Positions 48,101 to 60,392 are shown, numbered from the stretch's first letter. The stretch is DNA of 64,000 nt from Neckera pumila (GCA_963969595.1 OZ018408.1:51709022-51773021); one strand, 5' to 3'. Notes: a model not told the origin generated them from the sequence alone. Numbers and translations are program-made.

Positions 48101-51100
48101 TAATTTAGTGTAAAACTTGGACTTAGAGATAGAAAGAAGAGGGGAACATCTTTCTCAAGCTAAGACTGGCAGAAACAATGATAGCTCAAGGCAGAAAATA
48201 TGTACTTGTCGGAGATGTTCCATTGGGACGGGCCATTTCAGCTTGATACCGGCAGGTGGAGTACTGACGAACTCCAGAACATCAAAAAGTGATCCCATTG
48301 TTGTCATTGTCACTTCCCCATATGCGGTTCGCTGAGGAAGGGGAGGGGGTTCAGGAAGTTTTGCGCCCACATACTTACTCAGCACTTTCCTTATTTCTGC
48401 ATTCCATGTCGCTCAGTGAGTACGCTAAACCCTAAACCCTAAAGCAAAAGTAATGAGATTAGCAAATGATTCCTATCGAGCTGATACATTCTGCATTTGC
48501 TGGTATAAGTGGTGGCTAGGAAATAGCAGAAATCCACCGCTCTGAGGTATTCAAGAAAACATAGCGGAATTTCAATTGACAAGGTTTATTTCAGAAACTG
48601 CCTTACAAGGCATTACAATCGGCAGGGTTCGGTTTTCCAGACTATCCAGGTGGTGGGTAGTTTCTACTAGTGATATAATTAGATGCAAATGAAAAAGACA
48701 TATTGTTTGACTACCAAGTAAAAACAAAAAGCTGAACAGTCTATTACAGTTCACGTTGTAAAGCACGATATTAGAATTCCCTACCTTGATACTTGACACT
48801 GCTCACATCTCCAGCCTCCCCAATCGGAGCATCCTAAGGCAATTACCACAGATCAACAAAGTAATGAATATATCTAGGACAAACTAAAAAGCGTTGCAAC
48901 ACTTCTATAGGATCACCCTAAACCGCTGAAGTTGAGGCTCTTCGACCAGAGGTAATTTCTGGAATTGAGAAAGAAAATTGCTCGTGCAAAATAAGCATCC
49001 GTAATGCCAACAAAAAGTTCACAAGTGCTTACATAATCATACGAAGTAATGTCTGGTTGATAGTCAGCAGCCGTAGCCCCGGTGTTGGCCCCACTGTAAA
49101 ATCCAAAATTTGTTCCTCCATGAACCATCTGCAACCAGGGCACAAAAAACACTGGATGAGTGGATACACGCAGTGGATAACCATGAGCAGAGGCTGTAAA
49201 CGACCAATGAGGTCAAATTCTGGAATACAAAGAAACTGGTAGAAAAAGTTTGTCTCAAATGATCGTTTAAGAAAAATAGAAGTAAGCATACTAATAACTC
49301 ACATAGAGCACAACAGAGGCATTGAGCCGTAAAATATCATCAAGAGCCTCCGTAGTGCTTTTTGCATCTGTTTGAGCTAGATTCTCCCCCCAATGAGTCA
49401 GCCAGCCCGTGTAGAACTCCCTGTGAGCCGCAATCAAATTCATGCTAAAAATTCAGCGATGACCACAAAGAAGCATACCGACAAAGTTGAAGATATGATG
49501 CTTTCAAGGTATCGTAAAAAAATTAACAATTAAGCAAAACAGTGTTCAATTGGTCTGGTCAATGACATCAAAAGACGATACATCATTTGAAGGAGCCCTA
49601 TCATCAAAGGCGGAGGATACACTTCTTGAGAAAACATACGCAGACAGTGGCGGTGACATTCCTGGGGGGTTGTATCGCTTCTGTAGAGCAAAAGCAGCAG
49701 CTGGGTCCCAGCCTGTTGGAAAGTCTATTGCTGATGGTACAATGTCATTGCAAGAGAAAACAACTTCATCAGACCAGTGGTTCCAGAATCACCCCAATAA
49801 ATAACCTGGTATTGAAAGATGCACATGAGACGAAGCTTTACGCTATTAACATCCCCATTGTTTCATGAATCGTGGCACAATTTCTCTCACTATTCCTCTC
49901 AGACAATCCTCTTCTCAATAATGTCATTTTCCATTCATTAGTTCATTATTATGCTCAATAGTGATGCTTTTCACATAGAAAATGCTACTAATGTTATAAG
50001 GCATAGATTGCAAAATTTTGTCTGACATACAACTTGTTGCCACTACTCACATGAACTTGTTCTAATGAGGGGAAGAACTTACTTGGGGTCCAAAATCATA
50101 AATATTCTTTCTAGTGAAATCGTCGACTATGAGATGACAAAGTTCAAATTTTAGATAGAAATTCAGAAATTCAGCTTGGGATGAGAGACAAATTTCTGGT
50201 GAGCACGATTAGAGGGTGACAGAGTGCTGTTGACACGATGTAGCCAACCTGCAAACACACCATCTTCTGAAAGAGAGCCATCGCGTAGATTCTCCGAGAC
50301 TGCACCATCAGTCGTGTATCTGCACAAAAAGTGCGGTTGTCGAGATCCACAGTTTGTCTAACCCAAGGACAAAAAGTGCAACAAAAACACCATTAAGGGC
50401 AATAGATATCCAGACATCTAGATATCACTTCTAATGTTCATTATAATACTATTAACAATAAAAGAAGAATTAAAAGAAAAAGTATCCTCACATAATTACA
50501 TCATCTTCAAGATATATCCTAGCTTGATTTTGGAGGAACTTCAAGTATATTTTGTCATTTGCATACGATCCATATTCGTTTTCAATCTGCAATTATCAAA
50601 TATGACAAACACAACTGGGTTTTAAACAATGATCACTGACTAATAGATAGCTCAAAAGAATCACAAATGACTGCCAATGAAAACTGTGGGGTGGAAGGTT
50701 GAGTATGCTAACCTGGACCATAATAACCGGACCACCTACTGAGAATAGTTTGGGAGCTACCGTTGGCAGCAGTTTCTTCCACCAATTGTCAACCTACCCA
50801 CCCAGCAACAAGATAAATTCAAAACTAAGTTCATTCTCAACAATTTTATTAAATCTAGACAGTTGATCCTCGTCCAATTCCTCTCTTACTGGTCAAAAAT
50901 CACTGTAAATGTCATTCATGAGTCACAACTTTGATTTCTGGTCTGTTTTGAATGTTTTAAAGATGATTTCAAGCTTTTGAATCATTTTTACTGCTTCCAA
51001 ACATTTTTCTATCAACAACTTAGGGTTGACCAGCACTATTGACAGAATTAACAGCATGACATTTGACATCCTTTATTTCTGGACAATGACTTGATTTAGG

Positions 51101-52862
51101 TTTAATTAAAGTTGAGTTGATACTAAGATACCAGTCGCACAATAACCAACCAAAATGAATCAATCTAACTTTATACATCCGGCACCCATCTTGCAGCTTC
51201 GAATTACACTGAGAGCTATACGTCCAGCGCATTGATGAACAACCCTTTACTCTTTGACCAAGAATTAAAGTATCGAGGATACTTTAAAAAAATATGTCTT
51301 TCAATTGAATAAATATGCCTTCCAAGAGCATACTTGATGAGTTAGTATATACCAAACGTGAGTTGACAAACAAGGAAAGTGGAATTAGACAAGATCCACA
51401 CCTGGGCAAGATATTGTTCCTCAGATGACCGCAGTCTCACCACAGGGTCCAATTCAAGCAGCCAAGCAGGGAATCCACCAAGGTCCCACTCTGTAAATCC
51501 CACGTATCAAGCTGAGGGCTTCATCATTCCGTAGCCCTAGAGAAACAAAGACAGGTAACATGAAAAGACTCAAAATCGAGGCGCTGCAACACAAGGACAG
51601 TCTTCTTACCTCCACAGATGTAAGGCCCAATGCGAAGCATCACCAATAAATCGAGATCCTGGGCCATTTTCAAGAATGATAACAAATTCGCAGACCCGTT
51701 GAAATTCAGAAGTCCAGGTCGAGGTTCATGAAGATTCCAAGGGACATAAGTTTGAATCGTATTCAAACCCAATGCTTTCACTCTGAGTAACCTATCCTTC
51801 CAGAGCTGCCATAAAAAACGTTAGACGAAAACGATAAGCAATAAGGACCAGCATAGGTTCCTTCAAGGCAAGTTTGGTAAAAGTGCACAAAGCCAAGTTC
51901 ACTTATTCATGAAATATCACCCCATTCCATCTAAACAAGCTTCAGTACAACATTCATAGTGATTCTAACATGATAATCAAAGCTAGAGGGAGTAGGTAGC
52001 TGTGCACCCCCTTCCCACTCCTTTTGATGATTACATTTGTGCAATAATCTCTTGATAAGCATTTACGCATAATGCACACTTTTCAAAAGTCACTGTAAAC
52101 GAATTTGGCGTAACAATGAACTTGAACATTGAGTCACTTAATCTCAACACCATCATGGTCATTTAAAAGGGCTTTACCTGGTGATGCACACGGAAATAGT
52201 GCAAGTCACCACCTAGGATTCGAAATGGGACCCCATCTTTCAAAAAAAGATCATTCTCAATGATGAAGCTATGATTTGACGAAGATTTTGCCTGCAATAC
52301 ATAAATTTCTTCATTCTACTTTCACAGTGAATGCTTGAGTTAGGGTAGAGAATACTGATCCTATACTGACTCCTTTTACCAAGAGCAGCTCATCTATTCA
52401 TACACTTGGTTGGACCTGTGAGCAATTGATTGGACTCTTTAGCAAGTGGTCTAATTAAGACTTGACTAAATGTGAATGGCTACTGATCATTGTATGGAAA
52501 TGGGATTGTCCATTGCCACTTATAGTGGTCTACAACCTCCCACTTTGAAATTGCAGGAGAATTTCATACACAGTGATAAAAATATTGATCTCAGCAGACT
52601 TGGCTAGTGTAACCAAAGTGATCTCTCCACAGCTCTATAATGCTTTCCCCATAATCACATTCCTACATATTGGTTCAAATGCTTAAAGTGCCGCAAATAG
52701 TATTCGCTACCTTACAATAAGTTTGAGTTCCATGACAACGTCGTCATCTATTTACCTTCTTTCAAAGAAAAACAGCATTGACCTCTCGGGGAAACTACTT
52801 ACTCTAACGAAGCTCCACAGGCAAGACAGAAGCAGCACTGTCAAAACCACCTTGAACGTCAT
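45151..52862 (-). CDS. BGAL17: Beta-galactosidase, GH35, BGAL17 type, 19 exons, 676 aa
   Basis: The enzyme releases terminal beta-galactose from cell-wall polysaccharides or glycoproteins, probably after secretion. Exons (5' to 3'): 52862-52803, 52291-52178, 51805-51610, 51490-51402, 50793-50713, 50586-50492, 50319-50249, 49763-49640, 49420-49303, 49128-49033, 48833-48785, 48396-48206, 47707-47633, 47516-47379, 46824-46774, 46678-46495, 45988-45852, 45439-45374, 45246-45151. They total 2031 bp in one open frame. Exon 1 is a signal peptide ([18 protein letters not shown]). Motifs: [51 protein letters not shown] (acid/base Glu ~184), [12 protein letters not shown] (nucleophile Glu ~278), [16 protein letters not shown]. 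The C-terminal jelly-roll regions ([21 protein letters not shown]) match BGAL17 and not the lectin-tailed plant BGALs. The acceptor of exon 8 (AAG|TTG) is the least certain junction. Confidence 0.93.
48425..48443 (+). repeat. Short interstitial telomere-type repeat in a BGAL intron
   Basis: CTAAACCCTAAACCCTAAA, about 2.7 units of the plant telomere repeat, lies in the intron just upstream of exon 12 (minus-strand gene). It may be a remnant of break repair or a telo-box. Confidence 0.8.
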
Positions 52863-53756
52863 CGCTCCAGAAGCGAATGCCACAGCAAATCAGCATTCAA
52901 ACAGTTTCGTGATTTGAGGCTCCTCAAGCTGCTCCCAGGTTGGAGTTCAACTAACCCTAACCCTATTCAGAAGCCTTGACAGTGCAATTTTCAGTGCACA
53001 AATCATACATGCTCAGTTCTCATCTTCGCCTACAAAAAAGCCTCAGAAATTGAAACCTATTCGCTAGATCACAGCAAAAGCCATAAAATCTAGACAGTAA
53101 GCAAACACCTCCGCCATCAATTCCAGAAAAAAACAGAAATTCCCAACAATTATAACCCGAACACAACATACATGTCTCATTCACACGCGAGTAAACACAC
53201 ATTGCTTCAAACCCACACCTGTCATTTGAATTGGACAAGAATTGCACGAGAATTGCGCAAGAATTGACCTCAAAAACAAAGCAAAAGTCCGATTCAAACT
53301 CCAATTCAAAGCACAATGTACCTGAAAACTCCCGGCGCATTCAATTTTCCATCCGCTCGCAAAGCTCAAAACTGCAATTCGGAACTAGAGCTACGAATTC
53401 CTTGTTCAGTTCAACCCCATCTTACGTTATAAAACGCCCATTTCCTCCATCCTAATTGAAAGCAACACACATAAGAAGGCTTCGTGTTTTACCAGAAATC
53501 TTGAGTTAACTGCAAGAATTGGGTCACTTGTCTTGTTTGAGGGGCATTTTCACAGACAAACATAAATTTCATGGAAGGGAACAGCAATGTGACCAACAGC
53601 AATTTCAGATTATGTGGTACATTTCGCCAGATTCTCAGTTCAAAATCTAAAACTTTAGGCGAATTGTCAATCGATATTTCAGCGAAAATGTATCTAAAGT
53701 ATAATTATACTACGGAGTAAGAAATAGGCAAAGAATCAATACCTTAAATGAGGCTG
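52863..53756 (-). promoter_or_regulatory. Upstream region of the beta-galactosidase gene
   Basis: This is the 5' flank of the minus-strand gene. CTAACCCTAACCCTA at 52951-52965 is a telo-box-like motif about 90 bp upstream of the start codon; telo-boxes are known in promoters and leaders of plant housekeeping genes. A minus-strand frame at 53020-53340 (Cys/Phe-rich, no domain) is treated as non-coding leader or promoter. Confidence 0.4.
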
Positions 53757-53965
53757 TTTGTTTGTTTGTTTTGTTTTGTTTTGTTTTGTTTGTAGCGTGG
53801 ACAAATTCCTGACCGTGCATCACCCGGCCGCGTGCTTGGTACCGTCGGAAAGCTCTCGCCGAGGAGGGGTGCACCGGTTTGGTTTCGTGGCGTTTGGAGG
53901 GGTGGTGCAAAAGTTATTGAATTTCAAAGTATTTATTGATTAAAAAATTAGAAAATTATTTTGAT
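53757..53965 (+). repeat. Third copy of the SINE-like repeat
   Basis: It begins with a (TTTG/TTTTG)n tract at 53757-53790, then TGACCGTGCATCACCCGGCC, GCGTGCTTGGTACCGTCGG and GAGGAGGGGTGCACCGG, and ends in TTGAATTTCAAAGTATTTAT. This is the reverse complement of the order at 3300-3506. Conservation of the GC-rich core in three copies indicates a repeat family. Confidence 0.65.
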
Positions 53966-53984
53966 TTTGATTTTGGTGGCGTTC

Positions 53985-54060
53985 TTGCTACTGGGAGTGG
54001 AACTGGGAGTAGAACTGGGAGTAGAATCGGAAGTAGAACCAGGAGTGGAACCGGGAGTAG
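53985..54060. repeat. Minisatellite, unit about 12 bp
   Basis: Roughly six diverged copies of an (A/G)GAACTGGGAGT-like unit occur in tandem next to the SINE-like repeat. Confidence 0.8.
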
Positions 54061-54183
54061 ATGAAAATTGGGCCAACGGCACAGGGTCACACTAGTATCA
54101 ATGAAAATTTGTTTCATAGTACAACACTATGGGGATTGATGGGGTTGACTCAAATTTCTCTTCGGACATTGGATGACATTACC

Positions 54184-55508
54184 TTAACCCCTAAATGTCC
54201 GAGTCGCCAAATTTTGGTGTTGACAATAGTTTGAAGTTAAATAAAAGTTAACTAAGTTGCTATTTTTAGTTGTTTATATTTTTCAAATTTTTTTTTGAAG
54301 TCTAGTTTTAGCATCAAAAAATTTGATTTTGAAAATGATTGATTTTGATTTTTCTATTCAAGATTTTGTGTAAGATCGTCCATAGCAATCTAGACTTTTT
54401 GTAGTGTTGAGGGTTCTTCTTGGAATGAGTCTTAAATACACTAGATCTTAGAAAAAAAATCACATTAGAAATTCATTTTAAAATAGTAGAGTAGTTTTTG
54501 AAAAGCCATAAATTGATTGGGTTAAGCATGGTAGGCCCTTTAACCTCATATTTTTTTGGTGACAAAATTTTTAGATTTGACATGTGAAAAGAAGATTAAA
54601 AAACTTGAAATCACTTTCGCAATTTTAACACCCTCATAATCAAATATTATAATCTTTCAATTCATAAGTGATATTGTTATATTTTCTTTTTCCTATGTGA
54701 CCTCTAACATGTCTTGTTTGAATTTGTATGGTTACAATTCATAAAAAAATGATAGAATTTATCACCTTTGTTATCTTTTTGTTCAATTTAGAGCAAATTC
54801 TTAGAAGTTCAGAAAAGGCCTTGGGCATTTAGGGATTAACTCCTAAGTGCCCAAGGCCTTTTTTGAGCTTCTTGGAGTTTGCTCAAAACTAACAAAGAGC
54901 CCAAGTTTTGATTAGTTTTATCAATTTTTTAAAAATTGTAATTGTATGAATTCAAACTAGATGTTTATGGATCACATATGAAAAGAAAACATGTTAATAT
55001 CATTTATGGGTTGAAAGATTATAATGTTTGATTAAGAGGGAGTTAAAACTACAAAAGTAATTTTAAGTCTTAATTTCAATTCACTTTTCAAACTTCAAGT
55101 CTGAAATTGAGGTTATAAATAAAATACATGAGGCTAAATGACAGAACATGCATGACTATAATCAATTTATGGCTTCTCATAATCTACTTTATCATTTTTT
55201 TTAAAGAAATTTTCAATGTGATTTTTCCCTCAAGATCCAAGTGTATTTGAGGCTCATCTCTATGAGCTTCTAACAATAAAAAATCTAACACATAAAAATC
55301 AAGATTTGCAATGGACACCTTTGCACAAAATCTTCAAAAGAAAAGTCATGAATAATTTTTTTCAAAATTGGATTTTTTGATACTCAAAATATAATTTCAA
55401 GAATATTCAATTTTAAAAATTATTTAAAATAGTATATTAATAAGATTTTATATAATTTCAAAGGTTAATATACACCCAAATATGGTGCCTTTGGCATTTA
55501 GGAATTAA
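54184..55508. mobile_element. Two family B MITEs head to head (B5), forming a 1.3-kb palindrome
   Basis: TTAA occurs at 54184-54187, at the centre (54836-54839) and at 55505-55508. The left unit starts CCCCTAAATGTCCGAGTCGC. The two inner ends are near mirror images: AAGGCCTTGGGCATTTAGGG and CTCCTAAGTGCCCAAGGCCT. The right unit ends GGCATTTAGGAA. Over both 650-670-bp arms, blocks such as AAGCCATAAATTGATT (left) and AATCAATTTATGGCTT (right) pair in order, with many substitutions and small indels. No protein is encoded. Confidence 0.75.
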
Positions 55509-56658
55509 GTTGTTTAGAAAATATTTGAGCATGGCTCCTATTATTGAACTACATAATCATGTTGAATCTTTTTGGTTGTCAATTTAAGGAGATTTTGGAT
55601 ACTCTTAGAATGCAATTTTTGGACACTATATGAATAAAACTACTTCAAAGAATTGAAAATAAATTAATGGTGTGCAATAATTGTACATGATGCTTGTTCA
55701 AGTCAAAAAATCAAAGTACTAAAATTATACTAGAGTTAGAATATGATATTGCCTCTCTTATTGCCTACTGTAATTGCACATTATGTTTGCTTAATCTTTT
55801 TTAACTCCAAAAATTATATACAAATATAGATAAATAGAAATTATAAAATTTTGATGATGGTATTTTCAAAAAAGTATAAAAAAATTCAAAAGAAAAAGGA
55901 CAATGAATACTTTTTTAAACTTAAAAAGGCCTCTAACAAACCTTTTACATCTCAAGAAAATTAAATCTTGTGATCCTCGTACTAATTGAAAGAAGGTCAT
56001 TTTGAACATATGTGAAGAAAAGATTTTTCTTTCTACCAAAATACCCTTTGATAGTGTGTATAATCCCATAAGACAACCTTAAATCCTACTTTGTCTTTTG
56101 AACTAGAATTTATATTGAAACCTCAAAATGATATTGTGACATTTAATCTAGAGTTGAATTTCTATAAATAGGTATTATATATGGTTGCTTAGAACATTGG
56201 CTACAATAATACAATGCTTTATTAAATGGATTATTATAAGAAATTTTATGAAATTCAAATAAAAATTGTGCAATTTTGAAGATTAAACTTCAAAAATTTG
56301 TATTTCTATCAATTAAATTCTTAAATCCACGATTTTTGGCACATAAGCTAAAAAAATTCACTCTTTCCACTAAACATTTAGTGCATTATTCTTATTGTCT
56401 AGATAAAAATTATATTGATCAATCTTTTGTGGAAAAAATAGCTTGAAAAATATAAATTTCAAAATGTTAAAAAATGCTATTAAAAATGTTTATTTTTTGA
56501 TTGAAACTAACCAATATGTGAATTGTATCTTGCACACCTTAACGTATTCAAATTTTGCTCAATGATTTCATTTTTCCAATATATAAAAAAATTTGCAGTT
56601 AATTTGCAATAGGATTAAGTGACTTATTGTTGATATTGTACATTGTGTGGACAATGGT
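55509..56658. other. AT-rich intergenic DNA
   Basis: Very AT-rich, with no supported coding frame, RNA gene or terminal repeat. Confidence 0.45.
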
Positions 56659-56796
56659 ATTAGAGAAAATTTCGGGCCTCCGGAGGGTTGCTCCACAATC
56701 CTTTGAAGTACCTTGATTTTTTGGGGCTGAAAATTTCATTTTTTCCCTATTTTCGTGCAGTGACAGTGGCGCAAGAATCCAGTTTTCCAAGTTAAA

Positions 56797-56832
<36 letters not shown>

Positions 56833-57010
56833 CTTAAAAAAATATGAAAAAAATTAAACAAAACAAACATGCAAAATTTTACTGTTTCAACGAGTAGTTA
56901 GCTTGGCTGACTATTCATCAAGAGACTTTTTAAGATTGACAGGCCAAGCTTGAAATAGCTTGGCATATCAATCTGGAGCAGCCCTCCAAAGGGCTAATAT
57001 TTTCTCTAAT
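56659..57010. mobile_element. Family A MITE (A7), 352 bp, opposite orientation to A5 and A6
   Basis: The left end is ATTAGAGAAAATTTCGGGCC; the right end, reverse complemented, is ATTAGAGAAAATATTAGCCC. An (ATT)n microsatellite (56801-56832) sits where the other copies have their T-rich tract. GCCAAGCTTGAAATAGCTTGG near 56941 is the reverse of the motif in A6. Confidence 0.8.
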
Positions 57011-58116
57011 GGAGCATCAAGCACAAGACTGTCTAGATTATATAAATAATATACATAGATCCAAAATCACCCCAACCAAATTGCACCTTGTTGGCTTGTT
57101 GCATCTTAAAGGCATTACCTTATCAATATTAGAAAATCCTTTGCATCACAATTTCCTTAGGCCTTTTCTTCATCCATTTGGAGTGGAGGTTCATTTGAAG
57201 TTGGCAAAAGTTGGATTTGCCAACTTTTGCACCTCAATCCAACTCCTCATTCTTCATCCCCCAATTTTTTTCAAATAATTTAAAATGATATTGTTGGTTG
57301 AGTTTGTTGCCCTTATGCTTAGTAAAGGGAAATCTTGTTTTTATGAAGCACGAGTACTTTAAAACACTAGCACAAACATTTTCAAGGATTCTTGCACTTG
57401 GAGACCACTATAGTAGACTCTTTACATCTCATCAATATGCCAGCCAACTTATGGGAAGGAAATGTTGATTATTGGACCTATTAGGGCTGGAATTTAATTT
57501 TCCACCTTGAAAATACTCGTCAACTTTTTGGTTCCATTGAGCTCAAGGAATGAAGATGGCCTAATGTTGTGAAAACTAGATAGGGTTGGCATTACAACAG
57601 CTTCAATGTAGAATTGAAGTTGAATAGGGCTGAAATTAAGTTAAAAAGTCACATTTATGTCTTTCAATGAACACCACTATGTGGTTTCTACAATCTACAT
57701 GTGGCAAAAAATTCATTCATTAACCTACCATCTTGAAGGATGCTTTTGGATCACCATTGCAACCATGTCGTGAACCATGTACAAGAAGTTACAAGTACCA
57801 CATTGGAATCCAAATGGATGATATTAGTCCACAATAGTGCAAACTCAAGATGTATGTTTTTGTTTTGACCACCTATAATGTATCTTTTTTCCTCCTTAAA
57901 TGAGTTGCCCAAAATAGAGTCACATGAAATATTCTTCAATATTTTTATTTCATTACTAAAAAAATTTGAATTCAATCGGACTAAATATGTGAAGTGACCA
58001 AATGGACGACAATGGGTCATCCCACCTTAGGTTTCACACTTGTCATGTCTGTGTCAACCGTGTCGATTAGGTTTCAGACTTTCAATACAAAGTAGAATTA
58101 CTTTGCAGGGGGGGGC
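57011..58116. other. Intergenic DNA
   Basis: No gene is supported. A small perfect palindrome, TTGGCAAAAGTTGGATTTGCCAACTTTTGC-like, lies at about 57200-57230. A plus-strand frame at 57009-57278 has no recognisable domain. Confidence 0.4.
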
Positions 58117-59464
58117 ATTAGAGAAAATCTGGGGCCTCTAGAGGGCCGCTCCACAACCCTCCAAGGACCTCGTAAACAGTTGTTTTTTTTGCTTAACCAA
58201 TTTTTTTCCGCTATTACCGTTCACCTTCAATCCTGATATCGGATGCTTGTCAGTGGCTGAAATTCCAAGTCAAATTCTAAGTCAAAAGTGTTTAATAATC
58301 AGGGTTAAGATGTATTAAAGCACCATAACCTTGACTATTAAACACTTTCTACTTAGATGCATCTTTTTCTCAATCCAAATTGTACAAAATAATGCAAACG
58401 TCCAATTATAGTCGAGTGGCTTACCTTCAAGAATTTTTTTATGCCAATGTGAAAGACTTATTTTGTAGACAATTGAAGTGTTTGAAGATGAGAGGAAAAG
58501 ATCTTTATAGAAGTGGGGTAGTAATAGATAGAATAATGTATATGGGATATGTAAATTGGATTGAGTAGGAGCTCCACCTCTCAAAGTTAGATGAAAAAAA
58601 GAAATTGTATCAAAAGCAAAATTTTGGGCCTCATTTAGGCATAGTAAAACAACTTTTTTGAAAAAACTTTGGACTAATAAAAGCTGGATAAACAAGCTAA
58701 GTTTTATAACCAAAAATCCTTTTGTGAATTCAAGTCTCCAATCAAAAGTTATGGACAAAATTTAGACCGGAAGTTTGAAAATATCAAAGAAAAGGTCCAA
58801 AAAATGTTCTTTCAAGCATCCGGTCTGAATTTTGTCAATAACTTTTGATTGGAGACTTGAAATAACAAAAGAATTTTTGGTTATAAAACTTAGCTTGTTT
58901 ATGTAGCTTTTATTAGTCCAAAGTTTTCAAAAAAGTTTTTTTATTATACCTAAATGAGGCCCAAAATTATGCTTTTAATACAATTTCTTTTTCTCACATA
59001 ACTATAAGCGGGTGGAGCTCCTATTCATCCTAATTTACATATTCCACATGCATTGGTTCCCTACTATAACCTCGCTTGTATAAAGAGGTTCCTATTTTCA
59101 TCTCTAAATACATGAATTCAAAAGGCACTTAGATTGATTTAAGTGGATTGGATTGGATAATTAGCTTCATTTGATAATTTAATTTTTAATTTTCAATTAA
59201 AAATCTTGTTTAATATTGGCCTTTAACTTTTTTGAAATCTGGAGTTTATTGTAATAGTGAACCAAAAACAAACGACGATCAACCTATATTGGATTTTTTT
59301 ATTGTGGAAGTTGGCAACAGGCTTGCTTTTACTGACTAGTTTAGCGAAATTCACATCATCTGACTAGGCACTTCTGACAATTTTCATAGGAAACCTACTT
59401 GTGATTTAATAGACTGGATAGTCACTTTGGAGCAGCCCTCTAGAGGCCCCAAAATTCTTCTAAC
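58117..59464. mobile_element. Large family A element (A8), 1.35 kb, with an internal palindrome
   Basis: The left end ATTAGAGAAAATCTGGGGCC continues as TCTAGAGGGCCGCTCCA. The right end, reverse complemented, is GTTAGAAGAATTTTGGGGCC followed by TCTAGAGGGCTGCTCCA. Both GGC-containing flanks (before 58117 and after 59464) are short and inconclusive as target duplications. Inside lies a long inverted repeat: left arm about 58480-58783, right arm about 58807-59108. It contains TTTTGGGCCTCATTTAGG, ACTTTGGACTAATAAAAGCT and ACTTTTGATTGGAGACTTGA blocks. A1 carries a single arm unit. No transposase was found. Confidence 0.75.
58480..59108. repeat. Palindrome inside A8, arms about 300 bp
   Basis: The arms pair in order from GAAGATGAGAGG (58487) / CATCTCTAAAT (59098) inward to GACCGGAAG (58766) / CATCCGGTC (58817), leaving a loop of about 25 bases. 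Mismatches are scattered and mostly single. Confidence 0.8.
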
Positions 59465-59825
59465 GGCCTTGCCAAAATGCTCATATGACAATCAAGCCTT
59501 TTTATATTCATTTTTTATGAAGTGCCAGACAATATAAAATGTTATAGTGGTACTCTAAATTTCAATATTCATGTACATATTGGATAGAAAATATTACATT
59601 AGCACATATCACATATCCATCATTCTATTTTCATCCACAATTTGGTGATTTCATTCAAGATTTTTTTTATTTTGAAGTTTTTTGGCAAAATCCTTTATGA
59701 TTTGTTGTCACTTTTTATCCAAATTATTCTATTCATGTGCAATCTGGCATTAAAAAGTCAAAAAAGCCAAAAAAGCATGCCTGGTAATATGAAGTAGAGC
59801 ATCAAAATTCCTCCACATATGCAAG
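59465..59825. other. AT-rich intergenic DNA between two MITEs
   Basis: No gene or repeat boundary is recognised in this 361-base gap. Confidence 0.4.
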
Positions 59826-60392
59826 TTAACCCCTAATTGATCAAAATGCATTTTTTGGCTACATAGAAATTTTGAGCGGGCACATGTGACTAAAGATTTC
59901 TATATTGTTGGCTTGTGTATGGGCCCAATATTTAATAGAAGGTAGGGATGAGGAAAATCTTTCATCTGCATTAAATTTCATGACATTTGGAAATACAATT
60001 AAAAAATAATGGCCTTATTATTTTTCTCCTGTATACTGTACAATTCCAAATGATCGAAATCTTTTTAAACATGTGGCCAACTTGTCTAGAAAAAAGAATC
60101 CAAAAAAGCACCACCATTTTGGACATTTTTACATACAAAACTGAGCTTGTAAAGTGTAGCTACCCTGTTTTTTGCAGGTCCTATAATTTTAGTGAATTTG
60201 AATGCTTATAACTTGCAATCTGCACGGTGGAAATTTCTGAAATCTTTCCCACATGTTCTCAAGTTAGCATACTACAAAATCCTCTAGTTACATATGTCCA
60301 AAAAAGTCTTTTTAAAAATTTGGTACTTGTACTAAAAGTGGCAATTTTTTAGCGTTTTCCGAAAAACATATGCATGGATCTTTAGGGGTTAA
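59826..60392. mobile_element. Family B MITE (B2), TTAA-bounded, 567 bp
   Basis: TTAA at 59826-59829 is followed by CCCCTAATTGATCAAAATGC; the right end GGATCTTTAGGGG is followed by TTAA at 60389-60392. The interior is collinear with B1 but lacks several hundred internal bases present there, so it is a deletion derivative or a shorter subfamily. Confidence 0.72.

Noticed and set aside
49763..49803. Alternative BGAL exon 8 acceptor at CCAG before GTTATTTATTGG
   Set aside because: Using it places a TGA in frame after five codons; the acceptor at 49763 keeps the frame and the [10 protein letters not shown] segment.
53020..53340. 106-codon Cys/Phe-rich minus-strand frame upstream of BGAL
   Set aside because: No domain or signal; it lies in the leader or promoter of the beta-galactosidase gene, whose start at 52862 has a proper signal peptide.
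58117..59464. GGC on both flanks of A8 as a 3-bp target duplication
   Set aside because: Other family A copies do not show matching 3-bp flanks at the same positions, so the match is probably chance.
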